From NCBI GenBank assembly GCA_035470785.1, contig DATIQN010000065.1, positions 12,252 to 76,251 of the forward strand: DNA of 64,000 bases, written 5' to 3'. The position numbers were made by a program, and so were the translations under genes. Within the stretch, counting starts at the first letter, position 1. Every line of letters starts with the position of its first letter. Shown here one piece after another: positions 44,778-53,504 of this stretch. The notes under the pieces are model-generated. The model worked only from the letters and a program-made list of their open reading frames with translations. It was not told where the DNA came from and did not search any database. This DNA is from Croceibacterium_B sp035470785. GTDB taxonomy: Bacteria > Pseudomonadota > Alphaproteobacteria > Sphingomonadales > Sphingomonadaceae.

Positions 44778-45424
44778 GCGCTCTGACCGAAGTCGGGCGC
44801 GCTGGACGTGTCGTAGCGTCCGTCGTCTTGCGGCTGCGGTTGAGCTGTGTCGCCGCGCCAAACCGGCCGGTTATCGACCACCGGCGGCGGACTTTCATGG
44901 TCCGGTTGGTGTTGTACGGCCTCATCACCGACTTGCGGACCGGGCGCTTCTGTCCGGACCGGGCCAAGATTCACGCCTCGCACCTGCCCATCGTTGCCGA
45001 TCCGGCACGTGAACCCGGCACCGCTTTCGAGCGTGCCGGTGACGGCCCAACCGTCGCGATCGCGCGCGACGTTGTCGACGCTGTCGACCCGGTCGGGCCC
45101 ACGCTCGACAGCGTCGGCGCAGATGTCCGCCGCACGGTCGAGACCGGTATCGCGCTCCGCGCCCCGATAGCTGTAGCCCTGACGATCCTGAAGGACCGCG
45201 GGAGGTGCGGCCGGTTCGCGATCCTCGCGGTCCTGGTGACTCGCGGCGCTGGCGATCGCGGCGATCCCCCCGAGGATCAAGGCACCAGCAAGCACATCGC
45301 CGCCATCGATCCCGTCGTGATGGTGCCAGTGGCGATAATGGTCGTGCGCCTGCACCGGCATCGCGGCCAAAGAAAAGGCCGCGGCGAGCGCACTCGCGGC
45401 GGCGAAACGGTTTCGGTGGGCCAT
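44774..45424 (-). CDS. Exported His-rich protein of unknown function
   Basis: A 216-residue protein: signal peptide MAHRNRFAAASALAAAFSLAAMPVQA, then the His-rich HDHYRHWHHHDG, a Gly/Ala hydrophobic stretch GGDVLAGALILGGIAAIASAAS, and a domain with two Cys (ADICADAVERG and GFTCRIGNDGQVRGV). A Pro/Gln-rich tail ends it. The recurring 'A-x-x-C-x-x-A-x-x-R' and 'C-R-I' pattern is seen in many sphingomonad envelope proteins of unknown role. ATG 45424 is favoured over 45433 because GAGG lies 9 bases before it. Confidence 0.7.
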   Translation of the reverse strand: MAHRNRFAAASALAAAFSLAAMPVQAHDHYRHWHHHDGIDGGDVLAGALILGGIAAIASAASHQDREDREPAAPPAVLQDRQGYSYRGAERDTGLDRAADICADAVERGPDRVDSVDNVARDRDGWAVTGTLESGAGFTCRIGNDGQVRGVNLGPVRTEAPGPQVGDEAVQHQPDHESPPPVVDNRPVWRGDTAQPQPQDDGRYDTSSAPDFGQSA

Positions 45425-45562
45425 GGCAGTCATCCTCGTCGATCCCGATGCGGCGCGAGGTCGCATCCTCCTTCGGGCATGGCTATGCGATTCAGGCTTG
45501 CAACAGCCTTAACCCCATTCCTTAATCGGCTGGAAGGCGGGCGAGACCTTCGACGGGGGTGC

Positions 45563-45736
45563 TTAGGAGAGGTGGTTCTTCGCGACAGCCGCCTCGAGCG
45601 TCTTGCGGTCATTGCCGACCTCTTTGGTCAGGTCGAGCACTTGCTGGTCGGTGATCCCGTGCTTCTTGGCGAAATAGCGCACTTCACTCGGGTCGCTGGC
45701 GGCGACGCGGCTGCGGTCACTTTGACTGTTCGACAT
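45563..45736 (-). CDS. DUF3606 small protein
   Basis: A 57-residue protein with DPSEVRYFAKKHGITDQQVLDLTKEVGNDRKTLEAAVAK, the compact helical DUF3606 motif. Proteins of this family are small, cytosolic and of unknown function. Start ATG at 45736 with AAGGAG just upstream. Confidence 0.8.
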   Translation of the reverse strand: MSNSQSDRSRVAASDPSEVRYFAKKHGITDQQVLDLTKEVGNDRKTLEAAVAKNHLS

Positions 45737-46044
45737 GATACCCACTCCTTGCGCTTGGATGGAACGGAAGCAGGACGCAAACCAACTCGGCCTGCGTCTT
45801 GACAAGCATCGGTCGCGTCGCGCGCCATATCCATACGCAATATGCACACCGTGTACCTGCTGCGGCCGGGTGCCGTCGCGCGATGAACTCCAATGTCTAC
45901 GTTCCACGCAGTGCAGGCGCGGGCACGCAAACGAAAAGGGGTCGCCTTTCGGCAGCCCCTTTGCCTTTCGACACACTTGGTACCCGCCTGCGGGGCTAGC
46001 GAAACTGTTGGAAGGCGGATTGCGATCCGGACGGGGCTTGCCGC
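45737..46044. other. Spacer between DUF3606 gene and rplQ
   Basis: 308 bp holding the terminator of the ribosomal cluster (45935-45962) and, to the left, the promoter region of the DUF3606 gene. No frame with protein character and no repeat was found. Confidence 0.5.
45935..45962 (-). terminator. Terminator of the ribosomal/rpoA cluster
   Basis: On the - strand AAAGGGG...CCCCTTT forms a stem with an inner GCC-GAAA-GGC hairpin, followed by TCGTTT. It lies ~83 bp after the rplQ stop, at the end of the whole cluster. Confidence 0.7.
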
Positions 46045-46464
46045 TCAGGCCTCTTCGTATTCGTCCGCGTTCATCACCGGGCCGCTGTCCTGGCCCTTAG
46101 CGTCGACATCGCGGTCGACGAGTTCGATGATCGCAATCGGTGCGGCGTCGCTCATGCGGATGCCGGCCTTGATCACGCGGGTGTAGCCGCCCTCACGACC
46201 GGCGTAACGCTCGGCGAGGACCTCGAACAGCTTCTTCTCCTGCGTCTCGTCCATGATCCGGGCGTGCGCCAGGCGGCGGTTCGAAAGACCGCCACGCTTG
46301 GCCAGCGTGATCAGCTTTTCGACGTAGGGACGCAGTTCCTTCGCCTTGGGCGTGGTGGTCTGGATCTGCTCGTGCTTGATCAGGGCTGCGGCCATGTTGC
46401 GCAGCAGGGCCGCGCGGTGACCGGATTTGCGCTGCAGCTTGCGGCCGCCGTGTCCGTGACGCAT
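46045..46464 (-). CDS. rplQ: 50S ribosomal protein L17
   Basis: L17 lines the exit-tunnel side of the large subunit. 139 residues, beginning MRHGHGGRKLQRKSGHR, with ALLRNMAAALIKHEQIQTTTPKAKELRPYVEKLITLAK intact. The last gene of the cluster, 86 bp behind rpoA; the gap holds an AAGGAG ribosome site. The acidic C-terminal tail (DVDAKGQDSGPVMNADEYEEA) is longer than in E. coli. Confidence 0.97.
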   Translation of the reverse strand: MRHGHGGRKLQRKSGHRAALLRNMAAALIKHEQIQTTTPKAKELRPYVEKLITLAKRGGLSNRRLAHARIMDETQEKKLFEVLAERYAGREGGYTRVIKAGIRMSDAAPIAIIELVDRDVDAKGQDSGPVMNADEYEEA

Positions 46465-46550
46465 TTTTCAGTACTCCGTTCGTAAGGAGGCCGTGCCAGG
46501 TACCTCGGTCCAGGCGGCAGTCAGGGTCGCCGCCAACACCCTGTCGGCAA

Positions 46551-47606
46551 TTAGCCGAGCAGTTCCTGCTCGAGCTTCTTGGCCATTTCCTCGATGTTCT
46601 CAGGCGGCCAGCCGGGGATGTCCATGCCCAGGCGCAGGCCCATGCTCGAAAGCACTTCCTTGATCTCGTTGAGCGACTTGCGGCCGAAGTTCGGCGTGCG
46701 CAGCATCTCGGCTTCGGTCTTCTGGACCAGGTCGCCGATATAGATGATGTTGTCGTTCTTGAGGCAGTTGGCCGAACGCACAGACAGCTCGAGCTCGTCG
46801 ACCTTCTTGAGCAGATAGCGGTTGAGCTGGTTGGCGTCCGATTCCTCGGTCTTGATGGCCATGCCGATCATCGGGCTCGAAGGCTGCGGAATGCCATCCT
46901 CGAAGTGGACGAACAGGCTCAGCTGGTCCTGCAGGATGCGCGCGGCATAGGCAATCGCATCTTCCGGGGTCACCGTGCCGTCGGTTTCGACCGTCAGGCT
47001 GAGCTTGTCGTAGTCGAGTTCCTGCCCGACGCGGGCGTGCTCGACCTTGTAGCTGACCTGGCGCACCGGCGAATACAGGCTGTCGACCGGGATCAGTCCG
47101 ATCGGCGCGTCGACCGGACGGTTCGACACCGCCGGAACGTAGCCCTTCCCGCTGTCGGCGGTGAGTTCCATGTTGAGCGTCGCGCCCTCGTCGAGGTGAC
47201 AGATCACGAGGTCCTTGTTGAGGACCTCGATGTCGCCCGAGACAGCGATGTCGCCGGCAGTGACTTCGCCCGGGCCGGTGGCCGAGAGCTGCAGGCGCTT
47301 GGGGCCTTCGCCTTCCATGCGCAGCGCGATCTGCTTGACGTTGAGCACGATGTCGGTGACATCCTCGCGCACGCCAGCGAGGCTGGAGAACTCGTGCAGC
47401 ACATTCTCGATCTTGATCGAGGTGATCGCCGCACCCTGCAGGCTCGAGAGCAGAACGCGGCGAAGCGCGTTGCCGAGCGTGAGGCCGTAACCGCGCTCGA
47501 GCGGCTCAGCGACGAACGTCGTCTTGCGCCGCTTGTCGCTGCCTTCCTTGATCTCGAGGCTATTGGGTTTCTTGAGTTCCTGCCAGTTCTTGGTGTTGAC
47601 GGACAT
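46551..47606 (-). CDS. rpoA: RNA polymerase alpha subunit
   Basis: The 351-residue assembly platform of RNA polymerase. The N-terminal domain contains LERGYGLTLGNALRRVLLSSLQGAA. The C-terminal DNA/activator-binding domain holds NCLKNDNIIYIGDLVQKTEAEML and FGRKSLNEIKEVL. Lies between rpsK and rplQ; rpsD, which stands here in enterobacteria, is absent. Confidence 0.98.
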   Translation of the reverse strand: MSVNTKNWQELKKPNSLEIKEGSDKRRKTTFVAEPLERGYGLTLGNALRRVLLSSLQGAAITSIKIENVLHEFSSLAGVREDVTDIVLNVKQIALRMEGEGPKRLQLSATGPGEVTAGDIAVSGDIEVLNKDLVICHLDEGATLNMELTADSGKGYVPAVSNRPVDAPIGLIPVDSLYSPVRQVSYKVEHARVGQELDYDKLSLTVETDGTVTPEDAIAYAARILQDQLSLFVHFEDGIPQPSSPMIGMAIKTEESDANQLNRYLLKKVDELELSVRSANCLKNDNIIYIGDLVQKTEAEMLRTPNFGRKSLNEIKEVLSSMGLRLGMDIPGWPPENIEEMAKKLEQELLG

Positions 47607-47711
47607 GGACTTCCCCTAAAGGTGTTTCACTGGCGGCAACGGCCGCGGAGCGCTGGGAGCGCCGCGGCCGATGCGAATTTCTGTTGCGACGCTAGGCCGC
47701 GGCAGGTTCGA

Positions 47712-48101
47712 TCAGACGCGGCGGCGCTTGGACGGTCGCACCCCGTTATGCGGGATCGGCGTCACATCGCGGATAGATGTGATGGTGAACCCAACGGCTT
47801 GCAAGGCCCTGAGGGCAGATTCTCTGCCCGAACCCGGACCCTTGATCTCAACTTCCAGCGTGCGCACGCCGTGCTCGGCGGCTTTCTTGCCGGCGTCGTC
47901 GGCGGCTACCTGGGCTGCGTAAGGCGTGCTCTTGCGGCTGCCCTTGAAGCCCATCGTGCCGGCACTCGACCAGCTGATCGCGTTGCCTTGCGCGTCGGTG
48001 ATGGTGATCATCGTGTTGTTAAAGCTGGCGTTCACGTGCGCGACGCCGCTGCTGATGTTCTTGCGCTCGCGACGGCGAATGCGCTGGGGTTCACGTGCCA
48101 T
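47712..48101 (-). CDS. rpsK: 30S ribosomal protein S11
   Basis: S11 forms part of the platform of the small subunit near the mRNA exit. 129 residues with VAHVNASFNNTMITITDAQGNAISW and the C-terminal ITSIRDVTPIPHNGVRPSKRRRV, fully typical. It lies 15 bp behind rpsM. Confidence 0.98.
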   Translation of the reverse strand: MAREPQRIRRRERKNISSGVAHVNASFNNTMITITDAQGNAISWSSAGTMGFKGSRKSTPYAAQVAADDAGKKAAEHGVRTLEVEIKGPGSGRESALRALQAVGFTITSIRDVTPIPHNGVRPSKRRRV

Positions 48102-48116
48102 GTCTCGTCGGCTCCC

Positions 48117-48485
48117 TTACTTCTTCTTGCCGGCGATCGGCTTGGCCTTGCCCTTGCGGGTGCGCGCGTTGGTGTGCGTGCGCTGGCCACGAACCGGAAG
48201 GCCCTTGCGATGGCGCAGGCCGCGGTAGCAGGCGAGGTCCATCAACCGCTTGATGTTCATGGCCGTCTCGCGACGCAGGTCGCCTTCGACCTGGAAATCG
48301 CTGTCGATCGTTTCGCGGATCTGCAGCACTTCCTGGTCGGTCAGGTCCTGCACGCGGCGCGCCGGGTCGATGCCCAGCTTGTCGGCGATCTTGCGGGCCG
48401 TGGTTGGACCGATACCATGAATGTAGGTGAGCGCGACGATAACGCGCTTGTTGGTGGGGATGTTTACCCCGGCAATACGAGCCAC
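48117..48485 (-). CDS. rpsM: 30S ribosomal protein S13
   Basis: S13 sits in the head of the small subunit and contacts the large subunit and P-site tRNA. 122 residues beginning MARIAGVNIPTNKRVIVALTYIHGIG and ending in a basic tail RGQRTHTNARTRKGKAKP. A ~295-bp space separates it from the SRPBCC gene, so the rpsM-rpsK-rpoA-rplQ set probably has its own promoter there. Confidence 0.98.
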   Translation of the reverse strand: MARIAGVNIPTNKRVIVALTYIHGIGPTTARKIADKLGIDPARRVQDLTDQEVLQIRETIDSDFQVEGDLRRETAMNIKRLMDLACYRGLRHRKGLPVRGQRTHTNARTRKGKAKPIAGKKK

Positions 48486-48640
48486 TTAATTCTCCATGCT
48501 CCACAGGGACTTGGCCAGCGGCCGACACCCCTATCTCATCGCGTCATCCGAGAGGCGGGCCGCCGAACGGCAAAAAGTCCGGTTGGGGCGCGCACTTGGC
48601 TGCCGCCTGCCGGACTTGTCCCTATTTCTCGAATGAGCGC

Positions 48641-48669
48641 CGCTTAGGGCGATTCGCCCGGGACGTCAA
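48641..48669 (-). promoter_or_regulatory. Weak candidate promoter for rpsM-rpsK-rpoA-rplQ
   Basis: On the - strand TTGACG (48664-48669) and TAAGCG (48641-48646) are separated by 17 bases. The -35 is good, the -10 is poor. It lies in the only large gap of the cluster, ~160 bp before rpsM. Confidence 0.25.
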
Positions 48670-48779
48670 CAGCCGATAAGGGCGCGAAAGAAACCCCTCG
48701 CACCACGCGGTGGTTGCGATCCCGGCAACCGATATCGGCGCTTATAGCCGGTCTCCCGCGCGAGGTCAAAATTTCCGGC

Positions 48780-49319
48780 TTACTTTGCTTGGGGAGCGCC
48801 CGTCTCCACGAGGTGGCCAAGGCGGACGAACTGAGCGGAAACGACGCCGTCGACAGCCGGCGCGATCTGCGCGATCGGCAAATCGGTATAGCCACCGGCC
48901 TTGTAGCTCCACGACAGTCTGGTCCCCTCGCCCGCCTTCTCGAGCTTTATCGACAGCGTCGCGGCAAGCGCTTCGCCCTGCAACGGGCCAAGCCCGCCCG
49001 ACAGCCGCAGCTGGCGGGCCGGATCGGCGTAAATCACCCGCATGTGCTCGACCGAGCCGCCATCGGCCAGCGCCTCGCAGAAACATCCGCCCGCGTGAGA
49101 GTCGAGCGTGAGATTGGCGGCGTTGCCCGACCAGCTGTGTTCGGAATCCCACCAGCGGCCCGGCTGGACGAGCGCGGCCCAGACCCGATCGGGGGCGGCG
49201 GCGATGGTGACCGTTCCTGAAGTAGCAAACCCGCTGGCGCTCTGGCCGGTCACCTCCGCGGCGGCCGGGGCGGCGCCGGCAAGGGCCAGCGAGGGCAGGA
49301 TCCAGCGAATGCGGGTCAG
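48780..49319 (-). CDS. SRPBCC-fold (START/polyketide-cyclase-like) exported protein
   Basis: An up to 179-residue protein: a signal-like segment IRWILPSLALAGAAPAAA and an SRPBCC ligand-binding fold (VTIAAAPDRVWAALVQPGRWWDSEHSW, then GEGTRLSWSYKAGGY and a closing long helix GVVSAQFVRLGHLVE). No ATG, GTG or TTG fits before the signal; a CTG at 49319 overlaps the adk stop as CTGA, like the usual ATGA coupling. GTG 49253 would remove the signal peptide. The ligand is unknown, and it is not a normal member of the spc cluster. Confidence 0.75.
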   Translation of the reverse strand: MTRIRWILPSLALAGAAPAAAEVTGQSASGFATSGTVTIAAAPDRVWAALVQPGRWWDSEHSWSGNAANLTLDSHAGGCFCEALADGGSVEHMRVIYADPARQLRLSGGLGPLQGEALAATLSIKLEKAGEGTRLSWSYKAGGYTDLPIAQIAPAVDGVVSAQFVRLGHLVETGAPQAK

Positions 49320-49981
49320 AGGCCGAGAGCCTCTTCGATCTGTTCGGTGACCTCGTCGATCTCGGCCATTCCGTCGACCCGGACGACGATCCCGCGCGCT
49401 TCGTAGACCGGAAGTATCGGCGCGGTCTTGGCGCGGTACTCGGTCATCCTCGTGCGGACCGTTTCCTCGTTGTCGTCGGGGCGGCGCTTGAAATCGGTGC
49501 TGCCGCAGTGATCGCACTTGAGCGGCTCTTCCTCGCGGTGCGCATTATGCGGCAGCTTGAACTTGTCGTGGTAGCCCGCGCCGCAGTGAGCGCAGGTGAA
49601 GCGGCCGGTGATCCGCTCGACCAGCGCATCCTCGTCGACCGCCAGCTCGATCACGCGATCGATCTTGCGATGATGGCGCGCGAGGATCTCGTCGAGCTGT
49701 CGGGCCTGCGCCTCGGTGCGCGGATAGCCGTCGAAGATCAGGCCGACTGTCTGCGGCAGCGCGACAAGCTCGTCGGAGATCAGTGCCGAGACGATGTCGT
49801 CGGAGACCAGCTCGCCGGCCTCCATGATCGACTTGACCTTGATGCCGGTCGGCGTTTCCGCCTTCACCGCGTTGCGCAGCATGTCGCCCGTCGACAGCTG
49901 GCGCATGCCATGCCGCTCCACGAGGCGCGCGGCTTGGGTTCCCTTGCCGGCCCCTGGGGGCCCGAGGAGAATGATGTTCAC
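49316..49981 (-). CDS. adk: Adenylate kinase (zinc-binding long form)
   Basis: It interconverts ATP + AMP and 2 ADP. 221 residues: P-loop GPPGAGKGTQAA, LIFDGYPRTEAQA, and an INSERT/LID domain with the four-Cys zinc knuckle CAHCGAGY...CDHCGS. The long LID form is usual in alphaproteobacteria. Starts at GTG (49981), 30 bp behind secY with an AGGGAAGGAGA ribosome site. Confidence 0.97.
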   Translation of the reverse strand: MNIILLGPPGAGKGTQAARLVERHGMRQLSTGDMLRNAVKAETPTGIKVKSIMEAGELVSDDIVSALISDELVALPQTVGLIFDGYPRTEAQARQLDEILARHHRKIDRVIELAVDEDALVERITGRFTCAHCGAGYHDKFKLPHNAHREEEPLKCDHCGSTDFKRRPDDNEETVRTRMTEYRAKTAPILPVYEARGIVVRVDGMAEIDEVTEQIEEALGL

Positions 49982-50011
49982 CCGGGACTCTCCTTCCCTG
50001 GCTGAGAGGGC

Positions 50012-51376
50012 TTAGCGCAAGCGGCCCTTGAGCTTCGCCTTCTTGATCAGGTCACCATACTGATGCGCCAGCAGATGCGACTGGATCTGGCTGATCGTAT
50101 CCACAGTCACGTTGACCACGATCAGCAGGCTGGTGCCGCCGAGGAACAACTGAATGCCCGTCTGCGCGACCATGTATTCGGGCAGCACGCAGACCACGGT
50201 CAGGTAGATCGCGCCAACTACCGTGATGCGGGTGAGCACGTAGTCGAGATAGGTTGCGGTGTTCTTGCCCGGGCGAATACCTGGAATGAAGCCGCCGTTC
50301 TTCTTCAGGTTTTCGGCCGTTTCCTCGGGGTTGAAAACCACTGCGGTGTAGAAGAACGTGAAGAAGATGATGCCCGCGGCGTAGAGCCCGAGGTACAAGG
50401 GATGGCCGCGCTGGAGCAGCGTGTTGAGCGTCTGCACCACCGAATAGAGCATGCTGTTTGTGCCGACCGAATTGCCGGCGAACTGGCTGATGGTCAGCGG
50501 CAGCAGCAACAGCGAGCTGGCGAAAATCGGCGGTATCACGCCCGAAGTGTTGAGCTTGAGCGGCAGGTGGCTGCGGTCGGCCTGCATCATTCCATGCGCG
50601 CTCGCTCGCTTCGGATACTGGATCAGCAGCCTTCGCTGGGCGCGCTCCATGAAGCAGATGCCGAGGATCAGCACGACGATCATGCCGATCACCGCGACGA
50701 TCGTGAACGGGCTGACCGATCCGGTGCGGCCGCCTTCGAAGAGGTTGGCGGCAAAGGTCGGGAAGCGCGAGATGATGCCCGCCATGATGATCAGCGACAC
50801 GCCGTTGCCGATGCCCCGGCTGGTGATCTGTTCACCGAGCCACAACAGGAACATCGTTCCGCCGATCAGGTTCACCACCGCGGTTATACGGAACAGGAAC
50901 CCCGGGCTGACGACCGCCTGCAGTCCGCTCGAAGCGCCGTAGGCTTCGAGCCCGACAGCCAGGAACCAGCCTTGGATGGCGCAGAGCAATACGGTTCCGT
51001 AGCGTGTGTACTGATTCAGCTTCTTGCGGCCCGCTTCGCCTTCCTTCTTGAGCGCGATCAGAGAAGGATGGAGCGAGGCGGCAAGCTGGATGACGATCGA
51101 GGCGGTGATGTACGGCATCACGCCGAGCGCGATCAAGCTCATGCGCTGCAGCGAGCCGCCCGAGAAGGTGTTGAACAGGTCGAGGATGCCGCCCTTGGTC
51201 TGGTCGTAGAGCGATTCCAGGATCAGCGGGTTGACGCCCGGCAGGGGCACGAAGCTGAGGAAGCGGAACACCACCAGAGCGCCCACCGTGAACCAGATGC
51301 GGTTCTTGAGCTCGGTCGCCTTCGAGAAGTTTGCGAGGCTGAGATTGCTGGCGATGTTGTCGGCGCGAGATGCCAT
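50012..51376 (-). CDS. secY: Preprotein translocase subunit SecY
   Basis: The membrane channel of the Sec translocon, with SecE and SecG. 454 residues and ten transmembrane helices; FVPLPGVN near the start, GMPYITASIVIQL-like GVMPYITASIVIQLAA, GNGVSLIIMAGI, and the cytosolic loop PKRASAHGMMQADRSHLPLKLNTSGVIPPIFA are typical. It sits between rplO and adk. Confidence 0.98.
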   Translation of the reverse strand: MASRADNIASNLSLANFSKATELKNRIWFTVGALVVFRFLSFVPLPGVNPLILESLYDQTKGGILDLFNTFSGGSLQRMSLIALGVMPYITASIVIQLAASLHPSLIALKKEGEAGRKKLNQYTRYGTVLLCAIQGWFLAVGLEAYGASSGLQAVVSPGFLFRITAVVNLIGGTMFLLWLGEQITSRGIGNGVSLIIMAGIISRFPTFAANLFEGGRTGSVSPFTIVAVIGMIVVLILGICFMERAQRRLLIQYPKRASAHGMMQADRSHLPLKLNTSGVIPPIFASSLLLLPLTISQFAGNSVGTNSMLYSVVQTLNTLLQRGHPLYLGLYAAGIIFFTFFYTAVVFNPEETAENLKKNGGFIPGIRPGKNTATYLDYVLTRITVVGAIYLTVVCVLPEYMVAQTGIQLFLGGTSLLIVVNVTVDTISQIQSHLLAHQYGDLIKKAKLKGRLR

Positions 51377-51489
51377 TGTCTTCGATTGCCTTAGTCTAGG
51401 CGCCGGCTCCCCTCCGGCTCGGGCCTTGCGTCGGGCCCATATAGGAAGCGGGCGGGGTTGTGAAACCCCGCCCTGCTCACTTGTCCCGT

Positions 51490-52044
51490 TTACTTGGCGG
51501 TCTTGGCGGTCTTGGCGGTCCGTGCAGCCGTGTTGGCTTCACGCCGCGCAAACTTCTTTTCGGCCTCGGGGACCGCGGCGGCGATCACTTCGACCTTGCC
51601 GCCGGCCTTCTCGACCGCAGCAACCGCGCCCTTGCTGGCGCCGGCGACCTTGAAGGAAACCTTGGCGGTTAGCTCACCCTTGGCAAGCAGGCGCACGCCG
51701 TCCTTGCCGCCGCGCGCGAGGCCCGCGGCCTTGAGCGCGTCGTGGTCGATCACGCCCTTGGCATCGAGCTTCTTGGCGTCGATGAACTTCTGCACCATGC
51801 CCAGGTTCACCTCGGCGAAGTCCTTGGCGAATATGTTGTTGAAGCCGCGCTTAGGCAGCCGCATGTGCAGCGGCATCTGGCCGCCCTCGAAGCCCTTCAC
51901 GGCTACGCCCGAACGGCTCTTCTGGCCCTTCTGGCCGCGCCCGGCAGTCTTGCCCTTGCCAGAGCCGATGCCCCGGCCGACTCGCATCTTGCGGTGGCGG
52001 GCGCCTTCATTGTCGCGGATGTCATTCAATTTCATGTCGTGCAC
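51490..52044 (-). CDS. rplO: 50S ribosomal protein L15
   Basis: L15 organises the large-subunit core during assembly. 184 residues: MKLNDIRDNEGARHRKMRVGRGIGSGKGKTAGRGQKGQ and GFEGGQMPLHMRLPKRGF are typical. Compared with E. coli (144) it carries a C-terminal extension of Ala/Lys/Thr repeats ending in TAKTAKTAK. A second Met at codon 4 (MHDMKLND) may be the start. Confidence 0.97.
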   Translation of the reverse strand: MHDMKLNDIRDNEGARHRKMRVGRGIGSGKGKTAGRGQKGQKSRSGVAVKGFEGGQMPLHMRLPKRGFNNIFAKDFAEVNLGMVQKFIDAKKLDAKGVIDHDALKAAGLARGGKDGVRLLAKGELTAKVSFKVAGASKGAVAAVEKAGGKVEVIAAAVPEAEKKFARREANTAARTAKTAKTAK

Positions 52045-52080
52045 TCGCTTTCGCTTTAAGTCGCGCTGGAGGATTAAGGC

Positions 52081-52257
52081 TTACTCGACCACTTCCACCA
52101 TGTGCGGAAGCTTGGCGATCGCGCCGCGCACTTCCGGGGTGTCTTCCACCTCGACCACGCGATGCATCTTGCCGAGGCCCAAGCCGATCAGCGTCTTAAG
52201 CTGGCGTTCCGGGCGGCGGATCGGCGAACCGATCTGCTTGAGCTTGATCTTGGCCAT
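52081..52257 (-). CDS. rpmD: 50S ribosomal protein L30
   Basis: A 58-residue L30, too short for many gene finders but clear: it starts MAKIKLKQIGSPIRRPERQ, continues LKTLIGLGLGKMHRVVEVED and ends with PHMVEVVE. It lies between rpsE (5 bp) and rplO (36 bp), its standard place in the spc operon. L30 sits on the surface of the large subunit near 5S rRNA. Confidence 0.97.
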   Translation of the reverse strand: MAKIKLKQIGSPIRRPERQLKTLIGLGLGKMHRVVEVEDTPEVRGAIAKLPHMVEVVE

Positions 52258-52262
52258 TTACG

Positions 52263-53156
52263 TTACTCCGTGATCGCCGCGGCGTCGGCCTCGGCCTCCG
52301 CGGCATTCGCGCCGCCGCGACCGAGCAGGTCGGCGACCTTCTTGCCGCGGCGCTGGGCGACCGACTTCGGCGAAGTCTGGTCGGTCAGCGCGTCGAATGT
52401 GGCGCGGATCATGTTGTAGGGGTTGGACGTGCCGATCGACTTGGTCACCACGTCGTGGACGCCCAGGCTCTCGAACACGGCGCGCATCGGGCCGCCGGCG
52501 ATGATGCCGGTACCCGCAGGCGCGGTGCGCACGTTGACCTTGCCGGCACCGAAGCGGCCCTTGCCGTCGTGATGCAGCGTGCGGCCTTCCTTGAGCGGCA
52601 CGCGGATCATCTTCTTCTTGGCGGCAGCGGTCGCCTTGTTGATAGCCTCGGGAACTTCACGGGCCTTGCCGTGGCCGAAGCCGACGCGGCCCTTGCCGTC
52701 ACCCACCACGACCAGCGCGGCGAAACCGAAGCGCTTGCCGCCCTTCACCGTCTTCGAGACGCGGTTGATATGAACGAGCTTCTCGATCATCTCCTCGCCG
52801 CCGTCATCGTCACGACCACGACGATCGTCGCGTCCGCCACGGCCGCCACGGCCACCGCGATCGCCACCACCGCGGCCACCGCGATCGCCACCACCGCCAC
52901 GGCCGCCACGCGCACCGCCGCGCGCTTCGCGCGGCTGCTGCGTCGTCTCGACGGCGTCGGCTGCAACAATCGGTTCGGCTTCCACAGCGGGAGCTTCCTC
53001 GGCAGCCGGCTGCTCGGCCGGAGCAGCTTCGGCTGTCTCGGCGTCCACGACAGGAGCCTCCTCGGCTGGAGCTGCCTCTACCACGGGCTGTTCGGCCGCA
53101 GCTTCAGGCGTCTCGACCACTTCGGGAGTCTCATCGGTCTTTTTCTTGTCAGCCAT
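52263..53156 (-). CDS. rpsE: 30S ribosomal protein S5 with long acidic + RGG N-terminal extension
   Basis: S5 acts in decoding accuracy and mRNA unwinding at the ribosome entry. The canonical protein corresponds to residues ~121-297 (EEMIEKLVHINRVSKTVKGGKRFGF, GKAREVPEAINKATAAAKK, GTGIIAGGPMRAVFESLGV). In front stands an extension of ~120 residues: 1-75 are Ala/Glu/Pro-rich and very acidic, 76-117 are RGG/RGGRGG repeats ending in DDRRGRDDDGG. RGG boxes bind RNA in other proteins. The extension is in frame with a good start. Very long compared with E. coli S5 (167). Confidence 0.96.
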   Translation of the reverse strand: MADKKKTDETPEVVETPEAAAEQPVVEAAPAEEAPVVDAETAEAAPAEQPAAEEAPAVEAEPIVAADAVETTQQPREARGGARGGRGGGGDRGGRGGGDRGGRGGRGGRDDRRGRDDDGGEEMIEKLVHINRVSKTVKGGKRFGFAALVVVGDGKGRVGFGHGKAREVPEAINKATAAAKKKMIRVPLKEGRTLHHDGKGRFGAGKVNVRTAPAGTGIIAGGPMRAVFESLGVHDVVTKSIGTSNPYNMIRATFDALTDQTSPKSVAQRRGKKVADLLGRGGANAAEAEADAAAITE

Positions 53157-53158
53157 GC

Positions 53159-53503
53159 TCAGAACTCCAGCCCGCCTTCGCGGGCGGCTTCGGCCAACGC
53201 TTTGACGCGGCCATGGAACAGGTAACCGCCGCGATCGAACACGACGGCTGTGACGCCGGCCTTCTTGGCAGCGGCGGCGATGGACTTGCCCACCTGCGCA
53301 GCGGCATCGATGTTCGCGCCCGACGGCTTGACGCCGAGGGTGGAAGCGGCGGCAACGGTCTTGCCGGCGCCATCGTCGATGATCTGCGCGTAGATGTGCT
53401 TGCCGGTGCGATGCACCGACAGGCGCGGCTTGCCGCCGGCGCGGCTCTTGAGCGCGGTCCGCACCCTACGGCGGCGGCGATCGAACAGGGAGAGCTTGGC
53501 CAT
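53159..53503 (-). CDS. rplR: 50S ribosomal protein L18
   Basis: L18 binds 5S rRNA in the central protuberance. 114 residues: RRRRRVRTALKSRAGGKPRLSVHRTGKHIYAQIIDD and FDRGGYLFHGRVKALAEAAREGGL, typical. Two bp separate it from rpsE. Confidence 0.98.
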   Translation of the reverse strand: MAKLSLFDRRRRRVRTALKSRAGGKPRLSVHRTGKHIYAQIIDDGAGKTVAAASTLGVKPSGANIDAAAQVGKSIAAAAKKAGVTAVVFDRGGYLFHGRVKALAEAAREGGLEF

Positions 53504-53504
53504 C

